Source: Ferrovibrio sp.
GTDB taxonomy: Bacteria; Pseudomonadota; Alphaproteobacteria; Ferrovibrionales; Ferrovibrionaceae
Assembly: GCF_025869515.1 (NCBI RefSeq)
Contig: NZ_JAOZVR010000010.1
Coordinates: forward strand, 1 to 64,000
Reading direction: 5' to 3'
Length of the DNA: 64,000 nt
Shown here: piece after piece, positions 44,597 through 52,217 of the stretch
How positions within the stretch are numbered: position 1 is the stretch's first letter
Layout of the letters: the number at the start of each line of letters is the position of its first letter
Program-made: the position numbers and the translations under genes
The notes under the pieces: model-generated
The model's input: only the letters and a program-made list of their open reading frames with translations
The model's database searches: none
What the model was told of the DNA's origin: nothing

Positions 44597-44839
44597 GGTC
44601 GGTCTCCTCTGTTGCGGCACGGGAATGCAGCAAGCCTGGCGGCGGATGGGACCGGTTCTGCTGCCGGTCTCAGACGGACGGAACAGCGTTTAACCCTGCC
44701 GGTAAGATTCCACAGAACCCGGCCCGGCGATAGCGGATTCGCGGCGGGCTGTGCCGGTGGTCTTGTTATTTTAGGAATCGCTAATACATGTGTGGAAACG
44801 GCGAGCGGCTGGCCCATGGCCCGCAGCGAAGGAGTTATC

Positions 44840-45286
44840 ATGACCGATCAGGTTCTTATCCCCTGCCCGCACTGCGCCACGGTGAACCGGCTGGTGCCGG
44901 AACGGCGCGCCGACGGCGGCAAATGCGGCAAATGCGGCCAGCCGCTGTTCAGCGGCCGGCCGGTGACGCTCACGGCGGCGAATTTCGAGCGCCATGCCGG
45001 GGCGGCCGATCTGCCGCTGCTGGTGGATTTCTGGGCCGCCTGGTGTGGTCCCTGCCGCATGATGGCGCCGGTGATCGACCAGGCCGCGGCGGCTTTCGAA
45101 CCGCATGTCAGGGTCGGCAAGCTCGACACCGAAGCGGAGCAGGGGCTGGCGGCGCGCTTCCAGATCCGCTCGATCCCGACGCTGGCGCTGTTCCGCGGCG
45201 GACGGGAAATCGCCCGCATCGCCGGGGCCATGCCGCTGCCGCAGCTGCAGCGCTGGGTCGAACAGAGTCTGGCACCGCGCCCGTAA
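44840..45286 (+). CDS. trxC: Thioredoxin 2 (TrxC) with N-terminal zinc-binding domain
   Basis: A 148-residue thioredoxin. An N-terminal zinc ribbon (C9, C12, C29, C32) precedes the thioredoxin domain with active site WCGPC at C69/C72 and cis-proline in RSIPTLALF. TrxC reduces disulfides in cytoplasmic proteins, often under oxidative stress. A good ribosome site (GGAG) precedes the ATG at 44840. It is divergent from the EF-G-like gene over a 243-bp gap, and no OxyR site is obvious. Confidence 0.95.
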   Translation: MTDQVLIPCPHCATVNRLVPERRADGGKCGKCGQPLFSGRPVTLTAANFERHAGAADLPLLVDFWAAWCGPCRMMAPVIDQAAAAFEPHVRVGKLDTEAEQGLAARFQIRSIPTLALFRGGREIARIAGAMPLPQLQRWVEQSLAPRP

Positions 45287-45412
45287 GGCGCTGTCGAGTC
45301 GCAAGGAATCTGTGTTTCGCGCCCCGGTTTCATACTAAAGTCGAAACCATGATTCGGTGGTGAGGTCGTGCCGGGGGGCACGCACTGCCGTGCATTGCGG
45401 GGAGCAACATCC

Positions 45413-46702
45413 ATGCTTGAGCGCTATTTCAAACTGTCCGAACACGGCACCACCGTGAAGGTCGAGCTGCTTGCCGGCCTCACCACCTTCCTCACCATGG
45501 CCTACATCATCTTCGTCAACCCGATGATCATGTCCAAGGCCGGGGTGGACCAGGGCGCGGCCTTCGTCGCCACCTGCGTGGGCGCCGCCTTCGCCAGCGC
45601 CCTGATGGGCCTGTGGGCCAAGTATCCGGTCGCGCTCGCGCCGGGCATGGGCCTCAATGCCTATTTCTCCTATGGCGTGGTGCTCGGCATGGGCCACACC
45701 TGGCAGGTGGCGCTCGGCGCCGTCTTCCTGTCCGGCGTGCTGTTCCTGATCATCAGCGTGCTGCCGATCCGGGAAAAGATCGTCAACGCCATTCCGATGT
45801 CGCAGAAGATGGCGATCGGTGCCGGCATCGGCCTGTTCCTCGCCATCATCGCGCTGGAAAATGCCGGCATCGTGGTGGCGCATCCGGCCACCATCGTCAC
45901 GCTCGGCAAGATCGGCGCGCCCACCGCGCTGCTGGCCTGCCTCGGCTTCGTGCTGATCATCGCGCTGGACTACCGCAAGATTCCGGGCGCCATCATGATC
46001 GCCATTCTGGCGATCACCGTGGTCGGCATCGGCATGGGCCTGTCGAAGTTCAACGGCATCGTCTCGGCACCGCCGAGTCTGGCGCCCACCTTCCTGCAGA
46101 TGGATATCATGGGCGCGCTGTCGGTCGGCCTGGTCTCCATCGTCTTCGCCTTCTTCATGGTCGATCTGTTCGACAATACCGGCACGCTGATCTCGATTGC
46201 GCCGCGTGCCGGCATGATGGACAGCCACGGCCGGCTCAAGCGCATCGGCCCGGCCTTCATCTCGGATTCGATCGCCTGCATGGTCGGCGCCGCGCTCGGC
46301 ACCTCCACCGTCACCAGCTACATCGAATCCGCCGCCGGCATCCGCGCCGGCGGCCGCACCGGCCTGACCGCCGTGGTGGTGGCCGTGCTGTTCCTGGTCT
46401 CGGTCTTCCTGGCGCCGCTGGCCACCAGCATCCCGGGCTTCGCCACCGCGCCGGCGCTGTTCTTCGTCGCCTGCGTGATGGCCGGCAGCATCGTGAAGAT
46501 CGACTGGGAAGACGTCACCGAATATGCCCCGGCCGTCGTCACCATGATCGCCATGCCGCTGACCTTCTCGATCGCCACCGGCATCGCGCTCGGCTTCATC
46601 GCCTATGTGGTGGCCAAGCTGCTGTCGGGCCGCGTCAAGGACGTGCATCCGATCATGGGTGTGCTGGCGATCCTGTTCGTGATCAAGCTGGCGGTCACGT
46701 AA
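45413..46702 (+). CDS. NCS2-family purine permease (AzgA/GhxP-like)
   Basis: A 429-residue permease with about 13-14 helices. The AzgA-like pattern is ELLAGLTTFLTMAYIIFVNP at the start, then LAPGMGLNAYFSY and the signature GTSTVTSYIESAAGIRAGGRTGLTA. It likely takes up guanine, hypoxanthine or adenine with protons. The ATG at 45413 has GGAG 8 bases before it. It is convergent with the GNAT gene. Confidence 0.92.
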   Translation: MLERYFKLSEHGTTVKVELLAGLTTFLTMAYIIFVNPMIMSKAGVDQGAAFVATCVGAAFASALMGLWAKYPVALAPGMGLNAYFSYGVVLGMGHTWQVALGAVFLSGVLFLIISVLPIREKIVNAIPMSQKMAIGAGIGLFLAIIALENAGIVVAHPATIVTLGKIGAPTALLACLGFVLIIALDYRKIPGAIMIAILAITVVGIGMGLSKFNGIVSAPPSLAPTFLQMDIMGALSVGLVSIVFAFFMVDLFDNTGTLISIAPRAGMMDSHGRLKRIGPAFISDSIACMVGAALGTSTVTSYIESAAGIRAGGRTGLTAVVVAVLFLVSVFLAPLATSIPGFATAPALFFVACVMAGSIVKIDWEDVTEYAPAVVTMIAMPLTFSIATGIALGFIAYVVAKLLSGRVKDVHPIMGVLAILFVIKLAVT

Positions 46703-46726
46703 TCCGGCAGCCAGCCGGCAACCGGC

Positions 46727-46750
46727 GGGCGGCGGGGCAACCTGCCGCCC
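46727..46750 (+). terminator. Weak terminator-like hairpin after the purine permease
   Basis: GGGCGGCGGG and CCTGCCGCCC form a ten-base stem with one mismatch around a GCAA loop, followed by GTTTGCATTT. The T-run is poor, so the call is tentative. Confidence 0.4.
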
Positions 46751-46758
46751 GTTTGCAT

Positions 46759-47034
46759 TTATGCCAGCAGGTCGGCGCTTTCCGGATGGCGCCGCAGCCA
46801 GGCGGCAGCATAGCTGCACAGCGGCACCAGCTTTTCATTCTGCGTGCGCGCCAGTTCGACGATGCCCTGCATCAGCCGCCCGGCGGCGCCGCTGCCGCGC
46901 AAGGCAACCGGCGCCTCGACATGCAGGATGGACACGATGCCATCTTTACGGCGGTAGCGCGCGAACACGGTCTGGCCTGCGACGGGCAGTTCATACTGGC
47001 TGCGTTCGATATTGTCAGTGACGATCTCGCTCAT
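46759..47034 (-). CDS. Short GNAT-type acetyltransferase (Gcn5-related, CG type)
   Basis: A 91-residue protein of the small acetyltransferase group PF14542. It has the acetyl-CoA-binding VEAPVALRGSGAAGRLMQGIV loop and the closing LVPLCSYAAAWLRRHPE, which is highly typical of this family. The substrate is unknown. It lies 55 bp after the EamA gene on the same strand. Confidence 0.85.
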   Translation of the reverse strand: MSEIVTDNIERSQYELPVAGQTVFARYRRKDGIVSILHVEAPVALRGSGAAGRLMQGIVELARTQNEKLVPLCSYAAAWLRRHPESADLLA

Positions 47035-47089
47035 GCCCCTAATCTGGGAAAGACGGGCGCGCCGGGCAAGCCCTTATTTTCGCTCACGC

Positions 47090-48001
47090 TTACTTGCGCA
47101 CGGCCAGGCCGAGCAGGATGCCGCCGACCAGCACGATCACGCCGATGATTTCGCTGCGCGACGGCTTTTCGCGGAACACCAGATAGGACATCAGGAAAGT
47201 GAAGACCATTTCGGTCATGCCCAGCATGCGCACATAGGCCGCCACCTGCAGCGCCATGGCGGTGAACCAGCCGGCCGAACCCGCTGCCGAAGCCATGCCC
47301 ACCACCAGGCCGGGTCGCCAGGCCTGCACCACGCGCTTCAGCTCGCCCGGCTCGCGCCAGAGCAGATAGGCCAGCATGAGCCCGATCTGAAGCACGATGG
47401 CATGCACAAGGGTCGTCGCTGCGGCCAGCGGCAGGAACGCTTCGTTGAGCGACAGCGAGGCGGCGCGGAAGCCGATGGCCGAGACGGCGAACAGCGCGCC
47501 CGAGCCGATGCCGATCAGCGCCGACTTTTCCATCCAGCCGAACAGGAAGGCGCGGATGGCGTTGTCGCTGCCCTTCAGCGAGATCAGCAGCACGCCGATG
47601 GTGCCGATCACGATGGCGGCGACGCCATAGAGACTCACCGGCTCGGCCAGGATCAGCATGCCGAAGGCGGCGGCCTGCAGCGCCTCGGTCTTGGAATAGG
47701 CGGTCGCCACGACGAAATTGCGCATCGACAGCGCGAGAATCAGCAGATTGGTGGCGAGGATCTGCGCCACGCCGCCCAGCGCGGTCCAGGCGTAAAACTC
47801 CAGATGTGTGCCGGGCAGTGGTTTGCCGGTGAAATACAGGCAGGCGGCGAGATAGACGATGGCGAGCGGCAGGCCATAGGCAAAGCGCACGAAGCTGGCG
47901 CCGTTGGTGCTGAGCCGGCCCTTCAGCTGTTTCTGCAGGCCGGTGCGCACGGTCTGGCAGGCGGCAGCCCAGATGGTGATCGGTATCCATGCCCATTCCA
48001 T
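47090..48001 (-). CDS. EamA/DMT-family transporter
   Basis: A 303-residue membrane protein with ten helices in two EamA repeats. The first repeat ends near residue 140; the second includes VHAIVLQIGLMLAYLLWREPGEL. Members export amino acids or other metabolites. The GNAT gene follows on the same strand and may be co-transcribed. A terminator-like hairpin for the upstream SRPBCC transcript lies at 48041-48081. Confidence 0.85.
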   Translation of the reverse strand: MEWAWIPITIWAAACQTVRTGLQKQLKGRLSTNGASFVRFAYGLPLAIVYLAACLYFTGKPLPGTHLEFYAWTALGGVAQILATNLLILALSMRNFVVATAYSKTEALQAAAFGMLILAEPVSLYGVAAIVIGTIGVLLISLKGSDNAIRAFLFGWMEKSALIGIGSGALFAVSAIGFRAASLSLNEAFLPLAAATTLVHAIVLQIGLMLAYLLWREPGELKRVVQAWRPGLVVGMASAAGSAGWFTAMALQVAAYVRMLGMTEMVFTFLMSYLVFREKPSRSEIIGVIVLVGGILLGLAVRK

Positions 48002-48040
48002 GCAGCATGGCCTAACCGGTCATCGCCAGGCGGGCAAATG

Positions 48041-48081
48041 AAAAGCGCTCCGGCGCCCCTTGAGGGGAATTCGCCGAAGCG
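48041..48081 (-). terminator. Terminator of the SRPBCC transcript
   Basis: On the minus strand, CGCTTCGGCG and CGCCGGAGCG pair with one mismatch, with an inner CCCC/GGGG stem and a TCAA loop. The downstream CTTTTC completes an intrinsic terminator about 31 bases after the SRPBCC stop codon. Confidence 0.65.
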
Positions 48082-48111
48082 TCTCTGCGTAGCCCGAGTC
48101 CGGGTCTTCGT

Positions 48112-48621
48112 TTACCTGCCGCCGGCCTTCAGCCGCGCGACCACCTCGATCAGCTGGTCGGCGACCTGGCCCCAGCCTTCGTGGAAGCCCATCTGTTCAT
48201 GGGCCTGCATGTCCTCGTCCGACCAGTGCAGTGCCCGGGCGGTGTAGCGCGTCCTGCCGTTGCCCAAGTCATCGAAGGTGGTGATCGCCACCATGAAGGC
48301 CTTTTCGCTCGGCTGCCAGCCCGGCCGGAAGGCATCGGTCGAGACGATGCGCTGGTTCGGCACCACTTCGAGGAAGACGCCGTCGAGCGGATATTCCGGG
48401 CTGCCCCCCTCTGCTGTGGCGGGGTCTTTCATCACAGCCTGGAAACGGCCGCCGGCGCGGAAGTCGATCTCGATGGCGGTGGTGGTCAGCGGCCTGGGCG
48501 CGAACCATTCGGTCAGATGCTCGGTCCAGGCCCGGTAGACCAGGGCGGGCGGCGCATCGATGTCGCGGGTCAGCGACAGTTCGCGGGACGGCGTCTGGGT
48601 TTTGTTGCTCATGGCGTTCAT
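48112..48621 (-). CDS. SRPBCC-family protein (AHSA1 type)
   Basis: A 169-residue START-like protein of the AHSA1 (Aha1 N-like) group, with the opening SLTRDIDAPPALVYRAWTE and closing MGFHEGWGQVADQLIEVV of this family. Members bind small hydrophobic ligands; the role is usually unknown. It is preceded by a TGTCGG-N17-CGTC promoter of the same form as that before the YCII/sigma operon, so it is probably a target of the sigma factor encoded next to it. The start at 48621 is chosen; 48612 is possible. Confidence 0.85.
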   Translation of the reverse strand: MNAMSNKTQTPSRELSLTRDIDAPPALVYRAWTEHLTEWFAPRPLTTTAIEIDFRAGGRFQAVMKDPATAEGGSPEYPLDGVFLEVVPNQRIVSTDAFRPGWQPSEKAFMVAITTFDDLGNGRTRYTARALHWSDEDMQAHEQMGFHEGWGQVADQLIEVVARLKAGGR

Positions 48622-48650
48622 CCTGTTGGTCCTTTCGGGGGTTGATACCG

Positions 48651-48681
48651 CAAGGACGGTGACGGGACGGGCGATCCGACA
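48651..48681 (-). promoter_or_regulatory. ECF42-type promoter of the SRPBCC gene
   Basis: Read on the minus strand: TGTCGG (48681-48676), 17 bases, CGTCCTTG (48658-48651). The ATG at 48621 is 33 bases beyond the CGTC. The same elements with the same 17-base spacing precede the YCII/sigma operon. TGTCGA-like -35 and CGTC-like -10 elements are reported for ECF42 sigma factors. Confidence 0.65.
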
Positions 48682-48710
48682 GCGCGCCGGAAATTTTTCC
48701 GGACATTCTT

Positions 48711-49961
48711 TCAGGCGATTTTCTGGCCCAGGCGATCCAGATGCTGGCGGATATGGGCGGCCTCGGCCGGGGTGCGTGCCAGGGCAATCGCCCGGTCGAA
48801 GGCGATGCGGGCTTCCTCGTCGCGGCCGAGTTCCTGCAGCAGGGCGCCCTGCACGCCGTAGAAATAGAAGTAGTTGGCGAGCGCCGGGGCCAGCGGCGCG
48901 ATCATCTCCAGGGCCGCCTCGGGCCCGGAGGCTTTCAGCACCGCCACCGCGCGGTTCAGCGTGATCACGGGCGAAGGCTGTATCTTCTCCAGCGTCGCAT
49001 ACAGCCGCTCGATCTGTACCCAGTCGGTGTCTGCCGCCTTGGCTGCCTGCGCATGCAAGGCCGCGATGGCAGCCTGCACCAGCATCGGCCCCGGCTTCGC
49101 GTGACGCATTGCCTTGTCGAGCAGGGCAAGGCCTTCGGTGATCATGCCGATATCCCAGCGGCCGCGGTCCTGGTCTTCCAGCAGTACGATCTGGCCCTCG
49201 CCATCCAGCCGCGTGTCGGCGCGGGCATGCTGCAGCAGCATCAGGGCCGTCAGTCCCATGATCTCGGTTTCGGAGGGGAACAGCCGCAGCAGCAGGCGGG
49301 AAAGCCGGATGGCTTCGTCGCAGAGCGGCTTGCGGATATGCGCCTCGCCGCCGCTGGCCGAATACCCCTCATTGAACAGCAGGTAGAGCATGGCGGCCAC
49401 CACACCCAGCCGCCCGGCGCGTTCCACCGCACCCGGCGTGGCGAATTCCGTGCCGGCCTCGGCAATGCGCCGCTTGGCGCGGGTGATGCGCTGTTCCATG
49501 GCGCTCTCGCTGACCAGGAAGGCGCTGGCGATCTCTGCCACGGTCAGTCCCGATACGATGCGCAAGGCCAGCGCGATCTGCTGTGTATTCGGCAAATCCG
49601 GATGGCAGCAGATGAACAGGAGGCGCAGGATATCGTCGCGATACTGCGCGCCATCCAGCCGTTCGGCCATGTCGTCCTGCACATCCTCGCCGTCGGTGAG
49701 GATGTCTTCCTCGGGCAGCGCCACATGCTTCCGGCTGCGCCGCCCCTCATCGACGCCGGAATTGCGCCCGACGAAAATCAGCCAGGCGGCCGCATCGCGC
49801 GGCGGGCCTTTTTCCGGCCAGCTCTGCAGGGCGCGCAGGCAGGCTTCCTGGAAAGCTTCCTCGGCGCGGTCGAGATCGCCGCGGAAAAAGCGCAGCAAGG
49901 CCGCCACCGCCTGCGGGCGGGCGGATTTGAGCGCCGTATCGATCCAGGTCAGGTCGGTCAC
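48711..49961 (-). CDS. ECF sigma factor of the ECF42 type with C-terminal TPR-like extension
   Basis: A 416-residue sigma-70-family protein. Sigma-2 lies in the first 90 residues (FRGDLDRAEEAFQEACLRALQSWPEKG and DAAAWLIFVGRNSGVDEGRR) and sigma-4 near residues 120-180 (ALALRIVSGLTVAEIASAFLVSESAMEQRITRAKRRI). The remaining 230 residues are a helical TPR-like extension (DUF6596) characteristic of the ECF42/COG4941 group. It uses a GTG start overlapping the stop of the YCII gene by 4 bp (GTGA). ECF42 factors have no anti-sigma factor and are known to work with DGPF (YCII-like) proteins; the pair here is typical. Confidence 0.93.
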   Translation of the reverse strand: MTDLTWIDTALKSARPQAVAALLRFFRGDLDRAEEAFQEACLRALQSWPEKGPPRDAAAWLIFVGRNSGVDEGRRSRKHVALPEEDILTDGEDVQDDMAERLDGAQYRDDILRLLFICCHPDLPNTQQIALALRIVSGLTVAEIASAFLVSESAMEQRITRAKRRIAEAGTEFATPGAVERAGRLGVVAAMLYLLFNEGYSASGGEAHIRKPLCDEAIRLSRLLLRLFPSETEIMGLTALMLLQHARADTRLDGEGQIVLLEDQDRGRWDIGMITEGLALLDKAMRHAKPGPMLVQAAIAALHAQAAKAADTDWVQIERLYATLEKIQPSPVITLNRAVAVLKASGPEAALEMIAPLAPALANYFYFYGVQGALLQELGRDEEARIAFDRAIALARTPAEAAHIRQHLDRLGQKIA

Positions 49962-50350
49962 GAAATCATGGTCTCCCGTTGCACGGTATCGGGGATGAAG
50001 GCACGCAGCGGCCGGATTTCAAAAGCACCGCTGCCGCCATCGCCGTCGCGGCCAGCCATGCCGCGCGCAACCTCGATGGCGTCCTCCAGCGAGGCGACGT
50101 CGATCACATACAAACCGAGCAGCTGTTCCTTGGTTTCGGCGAACGGCCCGTCCATCACCACGGGTTCGGCGCCATAGCGCACAGTGGTGGCGGCTGTGGT
50201 GTTCATCAGTCGCAGCACCGGGCCGAGCCGGCCCTGTTCGGCCAGCTTGTCGGTGACGACGCGGCGCCTGGCGATCACGGCGTCGTCCTTGGCTTTGGGC
50301 CAGGCTTCGACGGCGGCTTCGTCGTTGTAGCAGAGAATGGCATACAGCAT
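49958..50350 (-). CDS. YCII/DGPF-domain protein, partner of the ECF42 sigma factor
   Basis: A 130-residue YCII-related protein (COG3795). It begins MLYAILCYNDE and includes DGPFAETKEQLLGLYVIDV, the DGPF motif for which the group is named. It is encoded directly before the sigma factor, with an ATGA-type overlap, in one operon. The promoter TGTCGG-N17-CGTC lies 27-53 bases upstream of the start. The biochemical role of DGPF proteins is unknown; they are usual targets and neighbours of ECF42. Confidence 0.92.
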   Translation of the reverse strand: MLYAILCYNDEAAVEAWPKAKDDAVIARRRVVTDKLAEQGRLGPVLRLMNTTAATTVRYGAEPVVMDGPFAETKEQLLGLYVIDVASLEDAIEVARGMAGRDGDGGSGAFEIRPLRAFIPDTVQRETMIS

Positions 50351-50372
50351 CGGTTCGGTTCCTGAATCGGTA

Positions 50373-50403
50373 CAAGGACGCCGAACTATGGCCCAGGCCG
50401 ACA
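50373..50403 (-). promoter_or_regulatory. ECF42-type promoter of the YCII-sigma operon
   Basis: Read on the minus strand: TGTCGG (50403-50398), 17 bases, CGTCCTTG (50380-50373). The first base of the transcript would fall about 20 bases before the ATG at 50350. The match with the site before the SRPBCC gene covers 14 bases at identical spacing, suggesting autoregulation by the ECF42 protein. Confidence 0.65.
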
Positions 50404-50482
50404 CAGCGGGCGAAAAATAAATTGCCCCATGACAATGCGGGATGACATCGAGGGGCGTTTTTTGCGAGGCCGGATCGCAGAA

Positions 50483-50501
50483 ATCCCGGGATAAATCCCG
50501 A
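50483..50501. promoter_or_regulatory. Nested palindrome upstream of the alternative oxidase gene
   Basis: ATCCCGGGAT (50483-50492) is a perfect palindrome, and GGGATAAATCCC (50488-50499) is another sharing its right half, giving three spaced copies of the half-site. It lies 44 bases before the oxidase start. This is a plausible operator; the regulator is unknown. Confidence 0.35.
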
Positions 50502-50544
50502 TACGGAACGTTGATGTCACAACGCCCGAGCAACAGGAGCCGCC

Positions 50545-51192
50545 ATGCCCGACCGCAGCCAAGCCCAGCCGCATCATGTCCCGCAGAATCCGTCCGACCG
50601 TATCGCGCTGATCGTGGTGAAGACGCTGCGCTTTTTCGCCGACACATTCTTCGCCAGACGCTACGGCCACCGCGCCGTGGTGCTTGAAACCGTCGCCGCG
50701 GTGCCCGGCATGGTCGGCGGCATGCTGGTGCACCTGAAAAGCCTGCGCCGCATGAGCGACGACCGCGGCTGGATTCATACCCTGCTGGAAGAGGCCGAGA
50801 ACGAGCGCATGCATCTGATGGTCTTCGCCACCATCGCCAAGCCCAATGCGCTGGAACGCCTGCTGGTGCTGCTGGTGCAGGGCGCGTTTTTCAACAGCTT
50901 CTTCGTGCTGTATCTGCTGGCGCCGAAAACCGCACATCGCGTGGTCGGCTATCTGGAAGAGGAAGCCGTGGTCAGCTACACGCATTATCTGGAGGAGATC
51001 GACGCCGGCCGGCATCCCAATATCCCGGCGCCGCAGATCGCCATCGACTACTGGAAACTGCCGGCCGAAGCCACGTTGCGCGACGTCGTGCTGGTCACCC
51101 GTGCCGACGAGGCCAAGCACCGCGACGTCAATCACCGCTTCGCCGATATCCTGGCCGGCGATCGCCCCGGCGCGAAACCGGCGGAGGCCTGA
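50545..51192 (+). CDS. Alternative oxidase (AOX) diiron quinol oxidase
   Basis: A 215-residue membrane-bound diiron oxidase. The iron ligands are in E48 ([12 protein letters not shown]), E87 and H90 ([10 protein letters not shown]), E139 ([10 protein letters not shown]), and E189 and H192 ([12 protein letters not shown]), exactly the AOX four-Glu/two-His pattern. It reduces oxygen to water with quinol, bypassing complexes III and IV, and is cyanide- and NO-resistant. Only a minority of bacteria carry it. A ribosome site (AGGAG) precedes the ATG. It is divergent from the YCII-sigma operon and convergent with the Bug protein gene (6 bp). Confidence 0.93.
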   Translation: MPDRSQAQPHHVPQNPSDRIALIVVKTLRFFADTFFARRYGHRAVVLETVAAVPGMVGGMLVHLKSLRRMSDDRGWIHTLLEEAENERMHLMVFATIAKPNALERLLVLLVQGAFFNSFFVLYLLAPKTAHRVVGYLEEEAVVSYTHYLEEIDAGRHPNIPAPQIAIDYWKLPAEATLRDVVLVTRADEAKHRDVNHRFADILAGDRPGAKPAEA

Positions 51193-51198
51193 CCGTCG

Positions 51199-52185
51199 TT
51201 ATTCGATCGAGGCGCCGGTTTCCTTCACCACCCTGGCCCATTTGTCGATCTCGGCCGCGATGAAGCCGGCATAGGCATCCGGTGTGCCGCCGCCCGGGAT
51301 ATAGCCGCCGGCGGCATAGCGTTCCCGGATCGGCGCTTCGCCAAGCGTCGCGTTCATCGCCTTGTTGATCTGCATGACGATTTCGGCCGGCGTCCTGGCC
51401 GGCGCCGACAGGCCCATCCAGCCGATCGCGGAGAAACCGGGAAAACCGGATTCCGCCACGGTCGGCGCATCGGGATACAGCGGATTGCGCGCCGGGCTGG
51501 TCACCGCCAGCACCTTCAGCTTGCCGCTGCGCACATGCGGCAGGGCGATATCGACATTGATCATCACCGCATTGACCTGTCCGCCGATCACATCGGTGAT
51601 CGCCGGTGCGGCGCCGCGATAGGGCACATGCTGCAGCTTGATGCCGGCCGTGTGCTGCAGCATCGCCATCGCCAGATGGCCCGACGAGCCGCTGCCGGGG
51701 CTGGCGCAGGCGATCTGGTCGGGCTTGGACTTCACCAGCGCGATGAAGTCCTTGAAAGTCTGGGCCGGGAAATCGGCCGAGACCAGCAGGGCATTGGGCA
51801 CCGAGCCCATCTGGCCGATATGCACGAAGTCCTTGCGCGAATCGTAGGTCATCTGGCTGTACAGCGCGTGGTTCATCGCATTCTGCCCGTTGCCTGACAG
51901 CAGCAGCGTGTAGCCATCCGGCGCGGCGCGTGCCACCGCATTGGCGCCGATATTGCCATTGGCGCCGGCGCGGTTCTCCACCACGAAGGGCTTGCCGAAA
52001 CTCTGGCTGAAGCTCTGCGCGAACAGTCGCGCCAGCACATCGTTGCTGCCGCCGGCGGGGAAGGGCACCACGATGGTCACCGGCCGCTCCGGCCAGGTTG
52101 CGGCAAAGGCCAGACGCGGCGCCAGTGCGGCGCCGCCGAGCGCGGCCAACGCGGTAACGACGGTGCGGCGGGTTATCTTGGTCAT
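51199..52185 (-). CDS. Bug-family tripartite tricarboxylate transporter substrate-binding protein
   Basis: A 328-residue periplasmic binding protein of the Bug/TctC family. A Tat-like signal (MTKITRRTVVTALAALGGAAL) ends near residue 28. The family signatures WPERPVTIVVPFPAGGSNDVLAR and VENRAGANGNIGANAVARAAPDGYTLL are complete. The TctA and TctB membrane subunits are not in the window. It sits 32 bp after the enolase-superfamily gene in one operon, so it may supply that enzyme's acid substrate. Confidence 0.93.
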   Translation of the reverse strand: MTKITRRTVVTALAALGGAALAPRLAFAATWPERPVTIVVPFPAGGSNDVLARLFAQSFSQSFGKPFVVENRAGANGNIGANAVARAAPDGYTLLLSGNGQNAMNHALYSQMTYDSRKDFVHIGQMGSVPNALLVSADFPAQTFKDFIALVKSKPDQIACASPGSGSSGHLAMAMLQHTAGIKLQHVPYRGAAPAITDVIGGQVNAVMINVDIALPHVRSGKLKVLAVTSPARNPLYPDAPTVAESGFPGFSAIGWMGLSAPARTPAEIVMQINKAMNATLGEAPIRERYAAGGYIPGGGTPDAYAGFIAAEIDKWARVVKETGASIE

Positions 52186-52217
52186 AGCGGGTTCCTCCGG
52201 TTTTTATGGGTATGCGG

